The notes: generated from the sequence alone by a model not told the origin. Positions 34,675-46,035 are shown, numbered from the stretch's first letter. The stretch: 64,000 nt of DNA from Mantis religiosa (GCA_030765055.1 JAUKNK010000155.1:602001-666000), one strand, 5' to 3'. Made by a program: numbers and translations.

Positions 34675-35640
34675 GGATGAACACGCTAGTTCTTAATTTG
34701 AACAGGGACACAGCTCTGAATAGGGTGGTACAGAATAAAACAGAAACAGAAATAGTAAACGGTACTCAAATGAACAATCACTTAACAGAATTGCAAGAAG
34801 TGAGAGATGCTCCACGTATTGCTGCAATAATAAACAAAGAAAAATGGCACATTACCATAGATTCAGGATCCTCAGTTTCAGCTATAAGTCAAGCATTCTT
34901 TTATCACTTAAAAACAATGGAATGAAATTGCAAACATTGCCCGTGAAAAGTGCATATTGTACTCTGGCGGTAGGTCGCGCCAAACAAAAGATTAATACAC
35001 AAATGCTTTTGAAAGTCACCATTGGGGAGGATACAATAGAATTTGTATGTTTTGTTATTAATAGGCTATCTGTAGACATTATTATGGGTAATGACGTGTT
35101 GTATGCGCTTCAAGCTAAGTTGAATTATCAAATGGAAGCCTTGGAAATCAAAATTAAAGACGTCATAGTTAAAGTTCCGTTTAGCTCAAGGGAAGCAGAA
35201 AATGAGATAAGATTGACAGATGAAGAAAAAGAAATAGATGGAGAAACATTTTTTGTAGAATTTATACGAATAGGAGGAATGGAGCTAGTTAAGATGAATC
35301 CATTAGAAGCAGAAGAGATGAGAAACTATGATAAAGAAGTGTACGTAGCGGCAGAAGAAGGGCTTTTAGAGATGACGTCATACGGACTTGGGAAGGCAGA
35401 AGCAGGTGAACAGGAGATAATTACCCTACCAGATGATTTCCAGGTAGTCGAAAATAATGTAAACATGACCTATAGAATAAGAGAAACAGTAGCAAACTCG
35501 AACCTACTTAACGACCACAAAAAAGAGATGTTTTATAACATTTTATGTAAACATAGAAATGTATTTTCGGAACACACTGGGACCTATAGTGATTTTGAGT
35601 ATGAATTTGAGATACATGATGTTCCCCCATTCAAATATAA
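34653..35640 (+). pseudogene. protease and pre-RT part of pol, frameshifted
   Basis: The frame entered by the -1 shift contains the retropepsin active site ITIDSGSSVSAIS (Asp codon at 34860). It ends early because of a one-base loss or slip in the A-run at 34910-34914. The following frame carries the rest of protease, including VDIIMGNDVL near 35075, then an acidic linker and the segment just before RT (HRNVFSEHTGTYSDFEYEFE). It stops being pol-like at about 35640, where the deletion junction lies. No RT motif (no YxDD) exists anywhere in the element. A programmed second shift at the A-run cannot be excluded, but mutation is simpler. Confidence 0.85.
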
Positions 35641-36266
35641 GTGCACACTATTCAGGATGCCGGAATTCGCATCTATAATACAACGTCGTACCATCCGTGC
35701 TCTAATCCAAGCGAGCGCGTAATGAAAGACCTAGGTGTTCATCTCCGAGTCCTTTGCTCATTGAAACAGACTACCTGGCCAGACCACATCAACTATATTG
35801 AGTTTATATTCAATAATTCAGTCAATTTAACCACAGGATATGCTCCTATCCAATTGCATAGGAATTTAACACCGGAACCAATAATAGAGGGTGTTCCGGA
35901 AAGTATCCAAGTGACGACTGAGACAGATCGAGAACGGATCCAAAATGCTGCTAAAGAATAATGGAAAAAGTGGAGAAAAGAAACGCAAAGAAAATGCGGT
36001 ATAAGAAGAATTGGGAACCAAAGGTCGGCGACTTAGTTCTAGTGAAATCGTTCGACAAGTCAGATTTGTTAGGAAAAAAGACTAGAAAGCTATATATGCT
36101 ATGGAAAGGCCCATACCGGATTGAGAAAATATTTGGTGACAGAGCGTATGCTCTATCACACCCAAGAAATGGTAAACCGATAGGCAGATATAACATCTCC
36201 CTAATAAGGCCATATCGTCAGAAAAACGTTGTAAACAGTACAGAGCAGACCCAAGAATCACCTGTG
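35641..36266 (+). pseudogene. integrase C-terminal relic
   Basis: The frame starting near 35641 resumes pol inside integrase just before the last catalytic residue: TSYHPCSNPSERVM with the Glu codon at 35713-35715, followed by FNNSVNLTTGYAP. It stops at TAA 35959-35961. The rest continues in another frame with the GPY/F module WKGPYRIEKIFGDRAYAL (near 36105-36155) and ends at 36269. The two catalytic Asp residues and the zinc finger are missing, so it cannot act as an integrase. The junction with pre-RT near 35640 defines an internal deletion of perhaps 2.5 kb compared with a full pol. Confidence 0.85.
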
Positions 36267-36269
36267 TAA

Positions 36270-37213
36270 ATGTGATTGAAATTATATATACGAAGATGTG
36301 AAGAATACAAAGTAAAAGTTATATAATTAGTACGGGTAACGTTTTCGTTTGAAATTCAAACACTGCGTGGGAGTTGCAAGTTCCAAAATTCCTGTGCACA
36401 AACAAAATGATAATGTAATAAGAATAACCACAGCTAATGAACATGTTAGAAAGATCTTTAAAAATAATTTGTGAAATGTAAATATAGTATAAGTACTGAT
36501 GTATTCATGTGCCAAAAGGCTATATTGTTATTGTAAAGGTCACAGACTTAGGCGTGACAAAGTGAAAGAAAGTCGAGAGTGAAAAGTGAAGTGGAAAGAC
36601 AGGACAATGAACTGCCAATGTTTACTGTCAGGTAAACGAAACACCTGATTACAGGTAGACAACTGAGTGCAGGTAGAGGTAACCATATTTGGACATCGTT
36701 ACGCAAAATATAATAATGTGAGGACGAATGTTCTTACGGTGAAGGACTGAAAGATAAAGAAACGTCCCAATAAGTTAATATAATAAAAAAAATCATTGAA
36801 TGTAAAATGTAATATTGTAAACTGTAATATAGTAACATTAATGTAGTACTTAAGGAATGTAATAAGGTAAAATCAAGTTGATGTCAAGTGAGACAAGGAT
36901 AATTCAGTGAAGTGTATATATATAGTTGAGGTATCACGAATGTTATTTGTATATAGGTTAATAACCACATATACGACAGTGTACATGTCTATGTACGTAA
37001 TGTATCATATCTATAATTCTATGTATATGATGTACCATATTGACCATTCTATGTGTATAAAGTAACACACTGATGAAGATGAGGGAAACGGTGACCACCG
37101 AAAAATGTTTCGAGTAGGGAATGAGAAATTATAAGATATAAGGAGGAAATGTCATGACGGGGGTTTGACAAAATTTAAATAATGGGTATTTCATTTTTGT
37201 CAAACGGGCATTA
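36270..37213 (+). other. 3' untranslated region of the young LTR element
   Basis: 944 bases between integrase and the 3' LTR with no env-like frame. A purine run AAGGAGGAAATG lies at 37139-37150. Immediately before the LTR is an 11-bp perfect inverted repeat, GTTTGACAAAA (37163-37173) and TTTTGTCAAAC (37195-37205). The eight bases touching the LTR are not purine-rich, so the usual polypurine tract is not where expected. Confidence 0.7.
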
Positions 37214-38383
37214 TGTAACCGCAGTATCAGACAGCGATTAGGAGGCGGCGAATGAATTGAAATCACGAGAATTAAAAAAAGAAGATAAATTAATAAAAAA
37301 TGCTTTACTAAACTAATATAAAATATTGTTATATTAATATGAAATTAGAATGAAATTAGAGTAATGATTAAAATAGCGGTTTAATTAAGAATAAGATGGG
37401 AAGAATATAATTTAAGACAACTAACATGCTAGAATCCATGTAAGGGAGAGAAAATATTTCTGTAAAATCTGAACACAAGTCGGGGAGACAGGAAGAGGTG
37501 ACCGTTAGCCTCTTTGTTTAAGGAAAGGTTCAATGTCTGAGAACTATAAGCAAAAATGTGTAGGAACAATAAGGTTTTCTAGATGCGGTCAAGCGTAAGA
37601 CCTAAAAGGATTTACTTTGCTGAGGCGATAACGATGTATACCGTTACAAAGAGCCCAGGGTAGGCGTGACCCAACTCACGGTGGGATGTAACGACAATGA
37701 GTTCGATGAGTTTTGCTAACCAATAAAGAAAAATCGAAATAAAATGAGAAACCAATAATAATGTAAGATTTGAGAAATAGGAAGAAGGGTGAGTTATTTT
37801 GGTCATGTGATAAGGGTTAGAGTAGGGATCAGAATAAAGTACGAACGGAATCGCAGAGTAGACGAAACTTCACTTCAAAAGTCATACTACGAGGGGAAAG
37901 ATGTGTTAGGGCGCGTGAAGAAGAAGTAGGGAAGATTTCTAAGTCCGAAATGTAAATCACTTCAACAGTCATACTACGAGGGGAAAGACGTGTTAGTGCG
38001 CGTGAAGAAGGGGTAGTAAAGATTTCTAAGTCCGAAATGTAGGGAAGTCAAGAATAACGCAACCAGCGTGAGAGAAGCAGCAGAAGAAGTTTATAATAGC
38101 AAAGTATTCGCCGTATAAAGAATTAAGAGAATTCTGTTAGGAAGTTTAGTAACAGGTGGTCACCGCTACAAATCAATCTAAATCAACGAACTTAGTGAGA
38201 ATTAAATTAAATCATTTTTTGCAACGAACCAGTGTATTATTGAGACAACTGAGCAGCCAACAAACAACAAATCCATTTCCTACAACCATTCACCTGAGGA
38301 CAAGAGATCTCATAGCTCCAATTAGAACCCAAATCAAAAGTAAAACACCAACCTATCTAAATCTGACATGCGGGTATGCCGCA
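37214..38383 (+). repeat. 3' LTR of the young element
   Basis: Collinear with 31017-32186 with no indel. Differences noted include AGGAAGCGG/AGGAGGCGG, TAAAAAGAG/TAAAAAAAG, TAGCGATTT/TAGCGGTTT, CCAGTAAAG/CCAATAAAG and AAGTTAAG/AAGTCAAG. The 87-bp tandem pair is at 37870-37956 and 37957-38043. Confidence 0.95.
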
Positions 38384-39167
38384 ACAATTGATCGGGGGAA
38401 GGGTGTTCGTTAGTGGCGGTAATGAGGGAGTCGGTGTAAACAAGTTCAGAACACGTCACTCTTATCGTGGAACAAAGGCAAGCGTCCCCGAGGAAACAGA
38501 AATTGAAATAATCTTCTTTCATGTGGTTGCTCCTAACTACCGCCAAGCTCCTTTCTCCGTTCCCAAGGAAACCGCCCGGGACACTTCACGCAAGGGCAGT
38601 TCCAGAATCCTATCGCTCCGCCTCAGCACAATACGAACATATAACGACTGGGGGATATCGAATATAAAGTGCCACAAATCTCATGAAGCTAATATCAAAT
38701 TGATTTGGCTGCCACTATCGATTGGCAGTTCTTACTCTCATCCCAAGTTATCCCATTGCCTCCTGATATACATGTTCATTTCATGTATTCTAATGACTTT
38801 TAGATACTCCATTTTTTCAATTTATAAAAATTGGTAGGTAACAGGCCATAATTTTTTTGGACTACAAAATAAGCGTTGTTATAATTGGTACTCGGAACTT
38901 CAGGTTTTAACATATTTTTGTCCTCATTATTTAATCGACAAATTTCAAGGTATATACCAATTTCAAGCTTCCTGAAGCTGAACATATGAATTTCGCTGCA
39001 CCTAGAAGAGATTCTAAATGAGAGTTTGACACTTGAACTAATCTATATAAACAATTCTTTTGCCTTCTTCAAATGAAGAAGCAAAACGAAGCAAAAACTA
39101 AAAAATGTAATTTTAGGCATAAAAAAGCTAAAATGAATATTTATTCCACCTAAACATACGGAACATA
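38384..39167. other. non-coding stretch right of the LTR element
   Basis: The first ~260 bp are less AT-rich than the surroundings. The 153-codon frame here begins inside the LTR and has no family resemblance, so I do not call a gene. Confidence 0.5.
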
Positions 39168-39389
39168 TTTTAACCAAAAACAAGCAATCTCAAATTTACC
39201 ATTCACTGAACTATTCTTAGAAAAGCTTCTATTTCTATTTCACGTTAATCACGACTAACGTTTACACAAGAAGTTCCATTATGTTTTATTTCGTTGAAGT
39301 AACCTGGCTAGAAAACCAGCTGAAGGAACAGTTAGGTATTCATAATATGAAATAACTATAGTATACATGATTACATTTTTTATTAAAGT

Positions 39390-39608
39390 TTTGCAACGTA
39401 AGATCATATCGGCCGATGACTGCAAATTATAAAATGATGCTCAAATGAGTCCAGGGTCCATAGACCTTAGACTTACCCGACATTCATTGTCAGGATAGGG
39501 GAAAGTCGCTGAAAATACCTTACCCATATAATTTACGCTGAACAAGATTCGAACTTGGGTCCTGTTGGCATGAGCCAGACAAGCTCCACCTACGCTATTG
39601 AGGTGAGC
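39390..39608 (-). repeat. SINE-II copy upstream of unit A core
   Basis: Minus-strand tRNA-derived SINE with box B AGTTCGAATCTTG and a CAACGTAAGATCATATCGG left end. The orthologous copy in unit C is 58160-58381, so it predates the A/C duplication. Confidence 0.75.
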
Positions 39609-39805
39609 AAACTCCTTCTTGCATGACCACGACAGACAGAAGACTATTGACTTAATATTACAACAAATGTACACAGTGTATTGCAAAACTCACTCAATAA
39701 CACAGCAGACTCGAAAATAGTGTCTCTACATATTTACGTAAATTCTATGCTTTCGAGAAAAGAGTTTATGCTTATTTTATTTGTATGTGACTTAATTGAA
39801 GGAAA

Positions 39806-39960
39806 TTAATCATTCCTTCATACTAGCCATGTATAGGTTAACATTTTGAATAGATAGAGAAAAAGTGAAAAATTCAAGACCATGTCTGGGTTTTGAACCT
39901 GGTTTCCGCCCAGTCGCTCTTACCCATGGAGCTACCATGGCCAACGTGCCGTCATGACAT
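39806..39960 (-). repeat. SINE-III copy in unit A
   Basis: The head on the minus strand reads GGCCATGGTAGCTCCATGGG, with a box-B-like GGTTCAAAACCC. The tail at the left is TTAATCATTCCTTCATACTAG. A second, headless tail of the same kind begins near 40110 (also 49534 in B and 58887 in C). Confidence 0.7.
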
Positions 39961-40484
39961 TAAATTCCCCAGCTGACTCTTATATTTTCCCGGTAAACCG
40001 CTAGGGGCTCTCATATTCCAGATACACGGTTTGTGTCGACTTATGTACTGTTGTAAGTACTTCAGTACCAGGCTTCATCATTAAATTATTATTATTTAAG
40101 TTAATTAATGTAAATTAATCATTCCTTCACAGTAGCCGTGTATAGGCTAAACCTTAGCCACTTATATAATAAGAGTTTAAAGATGTCTGTTTCAATAACA
40201 AATGAAATAAACGTATCATAATTGACGGATACCAACAGTTTGTATGGGAAAATAAAGTAGCTTCTTTTGAACCTTACTTGGACTTAAAAATCTCAAAACA
40301 AAATTAAGCAAATGCACGGTAGCACCTGGTTCAATGAGACGGAACGAATGTTCTTTTCAGTTAGATGCATATTATTGTTGCAGTTATCACTCTGTACCAC
40401 AGTTTACTCAGTACTCAATGTCCTTAATATGAGTATTCCTGTTACAAAAAATATGGAAAACTTTATTCAAAATTATGAATATCA

Positions 40485-42055
40485 TATACACACATACATC
40501 GTCTAACGAAGTAGATATTTGAAACACCGGCGACTTCAATGACTAGTTGCAATGCTGAAAACTGCGATTGGAGCAAAAGGAACGGAAACTATTGTTGTTA
40601 AACATGATCACGCTAATAAACAATGTACTTTAAGTAATCTCAATAGGAAATGCATTTCATTTTGAGTTTCTAAAGCTATATTTTGGTGTTTCTTTTCTCA
40701 CAAGCAGGGGAAATAAAGTAGAGCCATCTAGCGACATAGGGTGACGTTACATTATGGAGAACATTAGCGTCATATTACAAACAGAAACCAACGCTTCTGC
40801 TATACATTCCTACGCGTTGTGCTGCTATCTGGTGATAAATTTTTAGTAATCTACTGAATCTCGCTTATTTGTGGCCTTTAGTAAATCTTATTTTAAAGCT
40901 TCCTTTATTAAGAGACTACCACTTGGAAGAAACATAGCGAATACAAAACTGTCAATAAGAACACTAGATGTTTTGTTCAATACTGAACACATAACAGTGG
41001 AACATATAGACTAATATTGAATATTTGCATCATTTGCAGACACAGTTATTCATTCTCAGTCACATAGCTTAACTTCCCCAATAACAACTTCAGATTTACT
41101 GCTATCCAAGATGGAAATATGTACATGGGTTGAAGCGTAGGTAATTTCTTCAAAACCAGTGTAACTATTTGGCGTTAACAGATGCAGAAAGTGTAACTAG
41201 CTCAATACTGCTAGTATTCCACTACAAATAATAATAATAACATAGAATTAATAATGTTATTAGCACTCTGAAAGAAGTGGTCCTGATGATATTTTGTATA
41301 ACATTAGTTATGGAATAAATGGAACCTATGTCTTGAATTTTATGTATATAATACGTTAACCTTCACTTTTTTATCATTTTTAAAGTAAGGATTGACAAAA
41401 TATTATGCTAGAATCAGTAACAACATTTCCACTGCTTATTTTGAGTACATTTCAAGACTAGCATATTTTATTTTAATAACGTAAGATCGTGCTATCAGTT
41501 TTAAATTGAATGGTAAATATGTGTGTAAATGTTGTGTTTGACGTTTTTCAATATCTGATGCTCATCACTCCACTATTTTAATTCGACGGTATCCTAATGT
41601 ATGCAACTGTTTCTTTATTATATGCGAATATCCTTCTTAGAATTGAGAAAACTTTATTAATTGCTGAAGGCATCAAAATGTTTGGGAGGCAACATCTATA
41701 CAATATTATAAAGACAGAAAAGTTGGCGTATATGTCAGATAATCTCAAAGCCACTCAGTCAATGTTGATAACCTTTTTCAGTGAGTACACACGCAAACAA
41801 AGACCATGTGCTCTTGAATACAAAAGACATTGGAGTTATAACAAAACATTTAAAAAAGCAGATGCTGGATTTTAATTGAAAATGCTAAGGATTAGAATTG
41901 AACTGTTGTTTCTCCAAGGGATAAAGGTGAACGAAGTCACCATTAACAGCAACAGTTTCCGTTCTTTTTACTCCAATCGTAATTTTCAGCATTATAACTA
42001 GTCGTCAAATTTGCCGCTGAGTCAACTATCTACTTCGAGGACGATGTGTGTATAC
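40485..42055. mobile_element. 1.57-kb element with ~120-bp terminal inverted repeats (unit A)
   Basis: 40490-40612 and 41935-42052 are inverted copies of each other with about 80% identity (blocks ACACACAT, CGAAGTAGATA, AATGCTGAAAA, GGAACGGAAACT). The interior encodes no recognised transposase. Its 92-codon frame (41597-41875) is shared by all three units but looks neutral. Target duplications are unclear. It is a non-autonomous DNA transposon or foldback element of unknown superfamily, present at 49925-51502 (B) and 59283-60870 (C). Confidence 0.65.
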
Positions 42056-42385
42056 ATGATATAGACAATTGACGGTTTGTTAGCCTCACAGAAACTAAAG
42101 GACGACTGAACCGACTTGTCCAATTTTGGTTTTAAAATATTTGTATAATTCCAAGGAAGGTTTGAAAGGCCAGAAAAATCTGAAATGATAATGGACAAGG
42201 TTATTAACTAAATGTAAAAATACACACGCAAACATTTTACGGAACGCATACACCTTCTTTTATTTTTGAAATACTAAAGCTTTGTCCACTCCTTGCTAAA
42301 GTCTTCAAAGCTCCTGCAGTTACCAAATTTTGTTGAATAACGTCTATCATTTGTTATCAAGATTGAATTTTTTATGCAGCATGAT

Positions 42386-42621
42386 TTTTTTTTTTTTCGT
42401 AATTTACGTCCACCAACGTTGTCATATCGGACGATGAACGAAATGGGTGTAATGATGCTCAAATAGTCCGGGATCCATGAAGCTTAAAGTTACCTGACAT
42501 TCGTCTTTCAGGATAAGGGAAACCCCCGGAAAAACCTTATCCAGGTAACACACCCTGACCGAGATTCGAACTCGGGACCTCTTGAGGCAGACATGCTACC
42601 ATCTACGCTACCGAGGCGGGC
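42386..42621 (-). repeat. SINE-II inside Helitron A
   Basis: The minus strand has head TAGCGTAGATGGTAGCATG (box A) and GAGTTCGAATCTCGG (box B), with a T-run (A tail) at the left. Perfect 12-bp target duplications ATGCAGCATGAT flank it at 42374-42385 and 42622-42633. The same insertion with the same duplications occurs in B and C, so it predates the triplication. Confidence 0.92.
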
Positions 42622-43019
42622 ATGCAGCATGATGATATAGCTTCCGAAGGCTACACATGAAATTAATTTCTGGTTGCACTGTAACACTGAAATATTCGAC
42701 CACAGAAAATTGTTTTGAAAATTGGTGAATCCTTGGATTTCTTCTTTATAATTTGTGTTTCTGAATTCGTGAATGTGGATTGAATTGACATTTTAATTAA
42801 CTGAAGTTAAAATTGAATTGAATTGAATTATTATTGAAATTAATTAAATTAAAATTAATTGAATTCCTTTGTGACTTTGTGAAGTTCACGGAAACTTTTT
42901 TACTATGCGACGGACAAGACGACCTGACTTAGTTCGTAGAAGTCAAGTCACATGTGCGACGAGCTATGACACGGGATGAACGCACTGATGATCAGCGAGA
43001 TGCAGCTAATGCTAATAGT

Positions 43020-44235
43020 GTCGTGTTGGTATGTCAGAATTGCGTCTTAGAATCTCTTTTTCTTCCGTGGAAGTTGTTTTTGTACAAATTAGTTGACACA
43101 GTTAAAAACCAGGATGACGTAGTCAGCTATCTCGCGGAATTTTTAAATTTATTTGAACTGCCTGGACTACCACCTCACAATTTAAAGTTAAAAGTAGGAT
43201 CAGTTGTGATCATGCTCGGTAACTTTAGCCAACTACGACTGTGCAATGGGTCGAGACTAACTGAAGAAGATATTAGAATAAGTTATCGAGGTAGAAATCA
43301 TCAAGGGAAAGTACAATGTAGAGAATTTCTTGATCCCACGTATTCCGATGATTCCAAAGGATTTACCTTTTGATCTTAAGCGTCTACAATTTCCCGTGCG
43401 ATGATCATAATTACAGTTCGACCGCTTTATCTCCGGCTCCGACATTTCTCGAGAGGGGAAAGCAGGCGGTTGCCAGTTCTTTAGCGGGAATTTTAAGCAG
43501 AGTAACAATGCGTATTTTAAATATTTCACGTACTTGCATATTTCACGAACCACTAGCCATATTATTATAATAGCAATAATAATAGGACTTACGAACACTA
43601 AAAATCGGAATTCATGAGCGCAAAATATAGCAAAGAAAGATCACCAGCGCAAGCAACTAAAGCCACGTGGCTCAAACAAATTTATCCTGACAACACAGTG
43701 TTGGGTTTGGAAGCCACGCCTAACAGCGACAATGCTGATTGGCTCTAGCAGACAGTTTTAACTTCCTGACCACGACACCGAATGTAGAGTCTCCCAGTAC
43801 TACCAACAGATGCAGTTAGTGTGTATGAAGGGTGTGAACGAAATATTCCAATAGAGTGGTGTTGCAATAAATATCTTACACATTAATGAAATTGCAAGTT
43901 GGATTTCAGTATTTTAAAGCTAATATAGTACTGTATTTTCGTTCTAAAGATAATTTTGAGGATATGTTTCCAATTGCTCATTACTGAACGTTGGTACTAC
44001 TAACCTTCCCACTCCACCTTTTGCAGTCGCAAAACGTCAGAGCCGGAGATACAACGACCGGACTGTAAATCGCTAAGGCAATCGTAGGAAATTTGCGGAA
44101 TTAACCTGGAGATTCCCCGTGCCATGGACAATTACACGTCGCGTGTTCGCGCTTCGGATAACCATAATCCTTATATATGTACGTCACATAAAAAGTAAAA
44201 TATCTTGTTTATCAGAAAGCTTTGAATTTATTAAC
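43020..44235 (+). pseudogene. Helitron helicase relic, unit A
   Basis: Blocks in order: DTVKNQDDVVSYLAEFLN, LPGLPPHNLKLKVGS, LRLCNGSRL, then in another frame IPMIPKDLPFDLKRLQFP. About 690 bp of unrelated sequence (43405-44095) replaces the stretch holding the TINKSQGQ block. The end resumes with GINLEIPRAMDNYTSRVRAS, a decayed motif VI. Several frameshifts make it non-functional. Counterparts in B and C share the foreign block. Confidence 0.8.
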
Positions 44236-44434
44236 TTAATTGTAACTGTGTTGTATTTAAACTTCGTCCACAGTTACAGAGTAACTAAATAACTAATCCG
44301 AATTTGCTGTATTTATATAGATATGTTCATAAAACTTTTATTGGCGATACGAAGCTCGCCGAGTCAGCTAGTGCAAGAAATCATCTGGCCCGATCTAACT
44401 CTCAATAATATCAAGACTGAACAAAGTTAAAACA

Positions 44435-45340
44435 TCTTCTTCTTCTTCTTCTTCTTCTTCTTCTTCTTCTTCTTCTTCTTCTTCTTCTTCTTCTTCTTCT
44501 TCTTCTTCTTCTTCTTCTTCTTCTTCTTCTTCTTCTTCTTCTTCTTCTTCTTCTTCTTCTTCTTCTTCTTCTTCTTCTTCTTCTTCTTCTTCTTCTTCTT
44601 CTTCTTCTTCTTCTTCTTCTTCTTCTTCTTCTTCTTCTTCTTCTTCTTCTTCTTCTTCTTCTTCTTCTTCTTCTTCTTCTTCTTCTTCTTCTTCTTCTTC
44701 TTCTTCTTCTTCTTCTTCTTCTTCTTCTTCTTCTTCTTCTTCTTCTTCTTCTTCTTCTTCTTCTTCTTCTTCTTCTTCTTCTTCTTCTTCTTCTTCTTCT
44801 TCTTCTTCTTCTTCTTCTTCTTCTTCTTCTTCTTCTTCTTCTTCTTCTTCTTCTTCTTCTTCTTCTTCTTCTTCTTCTTCTTCTTCTTCTTCTTCTTCTT
44901 CTTCTTCTTCTTCTTCTTCTTCTTCTTCTTCTTCTTCTTCTTCTTCTTCTTCTTCTTCTTCTTCTTCTTCTTCTTCTTCTTCTTCTTCTTCTTCTTCTTC
45001 TTCTTCTTCTTCTTCTTCTTCTTCTTCTTCTTCTTCTTCTTCTTCTTCTTCCTTCTTCTTCTTCTTCTTCTTCTTCTTCTTCTTCTTCTTCTTCTTCTTC
45101 TTCTTCTTCTTCTTCTTGTCTTCTTCTCTTCTTCTTCTTCTTCTCCTTCTTCTTCTTCTTCTTCTTCTCCTTCTTCTTCTTCTCCTTCTTCTTCTCTTCT
45201 TCTTCTTCTTCTTCTTCTTCTTCTTCTTCTTCTTCTTCTTCTTCTTCTTCTTCTTCTTCTTCTTCTTCTTCTTCTTCTTCTTCTTCTTCTTCTTCTTCTT
45301 CTTCTTCTTCTTCTTCTTCTTCTTCTTCTTCTTCTTCTTC
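44435..45340 (+). repeat. 906-bp (TTC)n / (GAA)n tract
   Basis: About 300 triplets, pure for the first ~615 bp, with an extra C near 45051 and a cluster of imperfections at 45117-45195. It is the tail of the minus-strand LINE that follows (GAA on the LINE strand). The orthologous tail in unit C is only 127 bp. The poly-Glu and poly-Phe/Leu frames across it are artefacts. Confidence 0.97.
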
Positions 45341-46035
45341 ACTTCATGGATTAGGCTCTCGTCTCTTCCGTCTTCACAGTGTCTCCTTCCATCTTTTCCT
45401 CAGCCTCCCTACGTCCCTCTTTCTTTTAGAACTATATAGGAAAACTACTTTTGGCAGTCTTGTATCATCCATTCTTCTAAGATATTCAAACCATCTTCTT
45501 ATGTACCTATCCATTCTTGAGGTGATAGCTTCCACTTGTAATTCATTTCTTATATTTTCATTTCTGACTCTATCTTCTCTTGTACATCCTTTTGTTCTTC
45601 TCAAGAATCTCATTTCGCAACTTTGTATTCTGCTGATGTTTCTTTGTGTAGGTATCCAGTTTTCACATCCATAAAGCAACGTTGGGACCGCCATGGTGTT
45701 ATAAAATTTTATTCTTGTTTCAGATCTTATTTTATGCTTTAGGGTTTTGTGAATTGTTCCACAAATTGTTTGAAATCTCATTAATTTGTTGTTCGTATCT
45801 GTATCTTTCTCATTGCTGATTTCACACCCTAAATAATTGAAGGAGGATACTTGTTCCAATACTTTGTCATTAACGACTATTTTCGACCTTATTGGTATTT
45901 TGCCCCAGTTTGCCATTATTTTTTACTTTTCTATTGATATTTCAATATTAAAACATTTGCATATTTGGTTAAGTTGGTGTATTGGACGTTGTAGATCATC
46001 TTCCGATATGACTTAACGTTGGAGGACGTAAATTA

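Larger units (their letters stand above)
31017..38383 (+). mobile_element. young, internally deleted LTR retrotransposon (Gypsy-type)
   Basis: Two 1170-bp LTRs lie exactly 6197 bp apart, start TGTAACC and end GCCGCA. They are flanked by the perfect 4-bp target duplication ACAA (31013-31016 and 38384-38387). I count about five differences between the LTRs, roughly 99.6% identity, so insertion was recent. Internal order: tRNA-Lys primer site, intact gag, frameshift signal, protease with a frameshift, a pre-RT segment, then a junction near 35640 straight into the end of integrase. RT, RNase H and the integrase N-terminus are deleted. It must have been mobilised by enzymes supplied by another copy, or deleted after insertion. 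Confidence 0.95.
39168..44371 (+). repeat. segmental duplication unit A
   Basis: Collinear with unit C (57948-63166) at roughly 93-95% identity. From about 40108 onward it is also collinear with unit B (49530-55487 after removing insertions). The shared three-way core is about 4.27 kb. It contains a SINE-II and SINE-III (39390-39960), a TIR-bounded element (40485-42055) and a Helitron segment ending CTAG at 44371. A and C share a 13-bp deletion (GCG to GCG near 43402) and a downstream LINE insertion, so they are sister copies. Confidence 0.92.
42056..44371 (+). mobile_element. Helitron-like segment, unit A
   Basis: It opens with ATTGACGGTTTGTTAGCCTC, matching the 5' part of the minus-strand Helitron at 27974-29120, and ends GAGTCAGCTAG followed by T. 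It holds a nested SINE-II (42386-42621) and broken helicase blocks. A short stem GCGA...TCGC precedes the CTAG end, as Helitron 3' ends normally have a hairpin. There is no Rep domain, so it is non-autonomous. Confidence 0.75.

Noticed and set aside
36270..37213. possible env gene downstream of integrase
   Set aside because: No frame longer than about 60 codons and no signal peptide or membrane segment; the stretch looks untranslated.
38376..38837. 153-codon plus-strand frame
   Set aside because: It begins inside the 3' LTR, crosses the insertion boundary and resembles nothing known.
41597..41875. captured host exon in the Helitron units
   Set aside because: All A/B differences are amino-acid-changing and there are no splice sites or recognisable domain, so I do not call a gene.
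44395..45342. 315-codon frame of poly-Lys, poly-Arg and poly-Glu
   Set aside because: It is a translation of the GAA microsatellite tail of a LINE, with no start context and no non-repeat domain.
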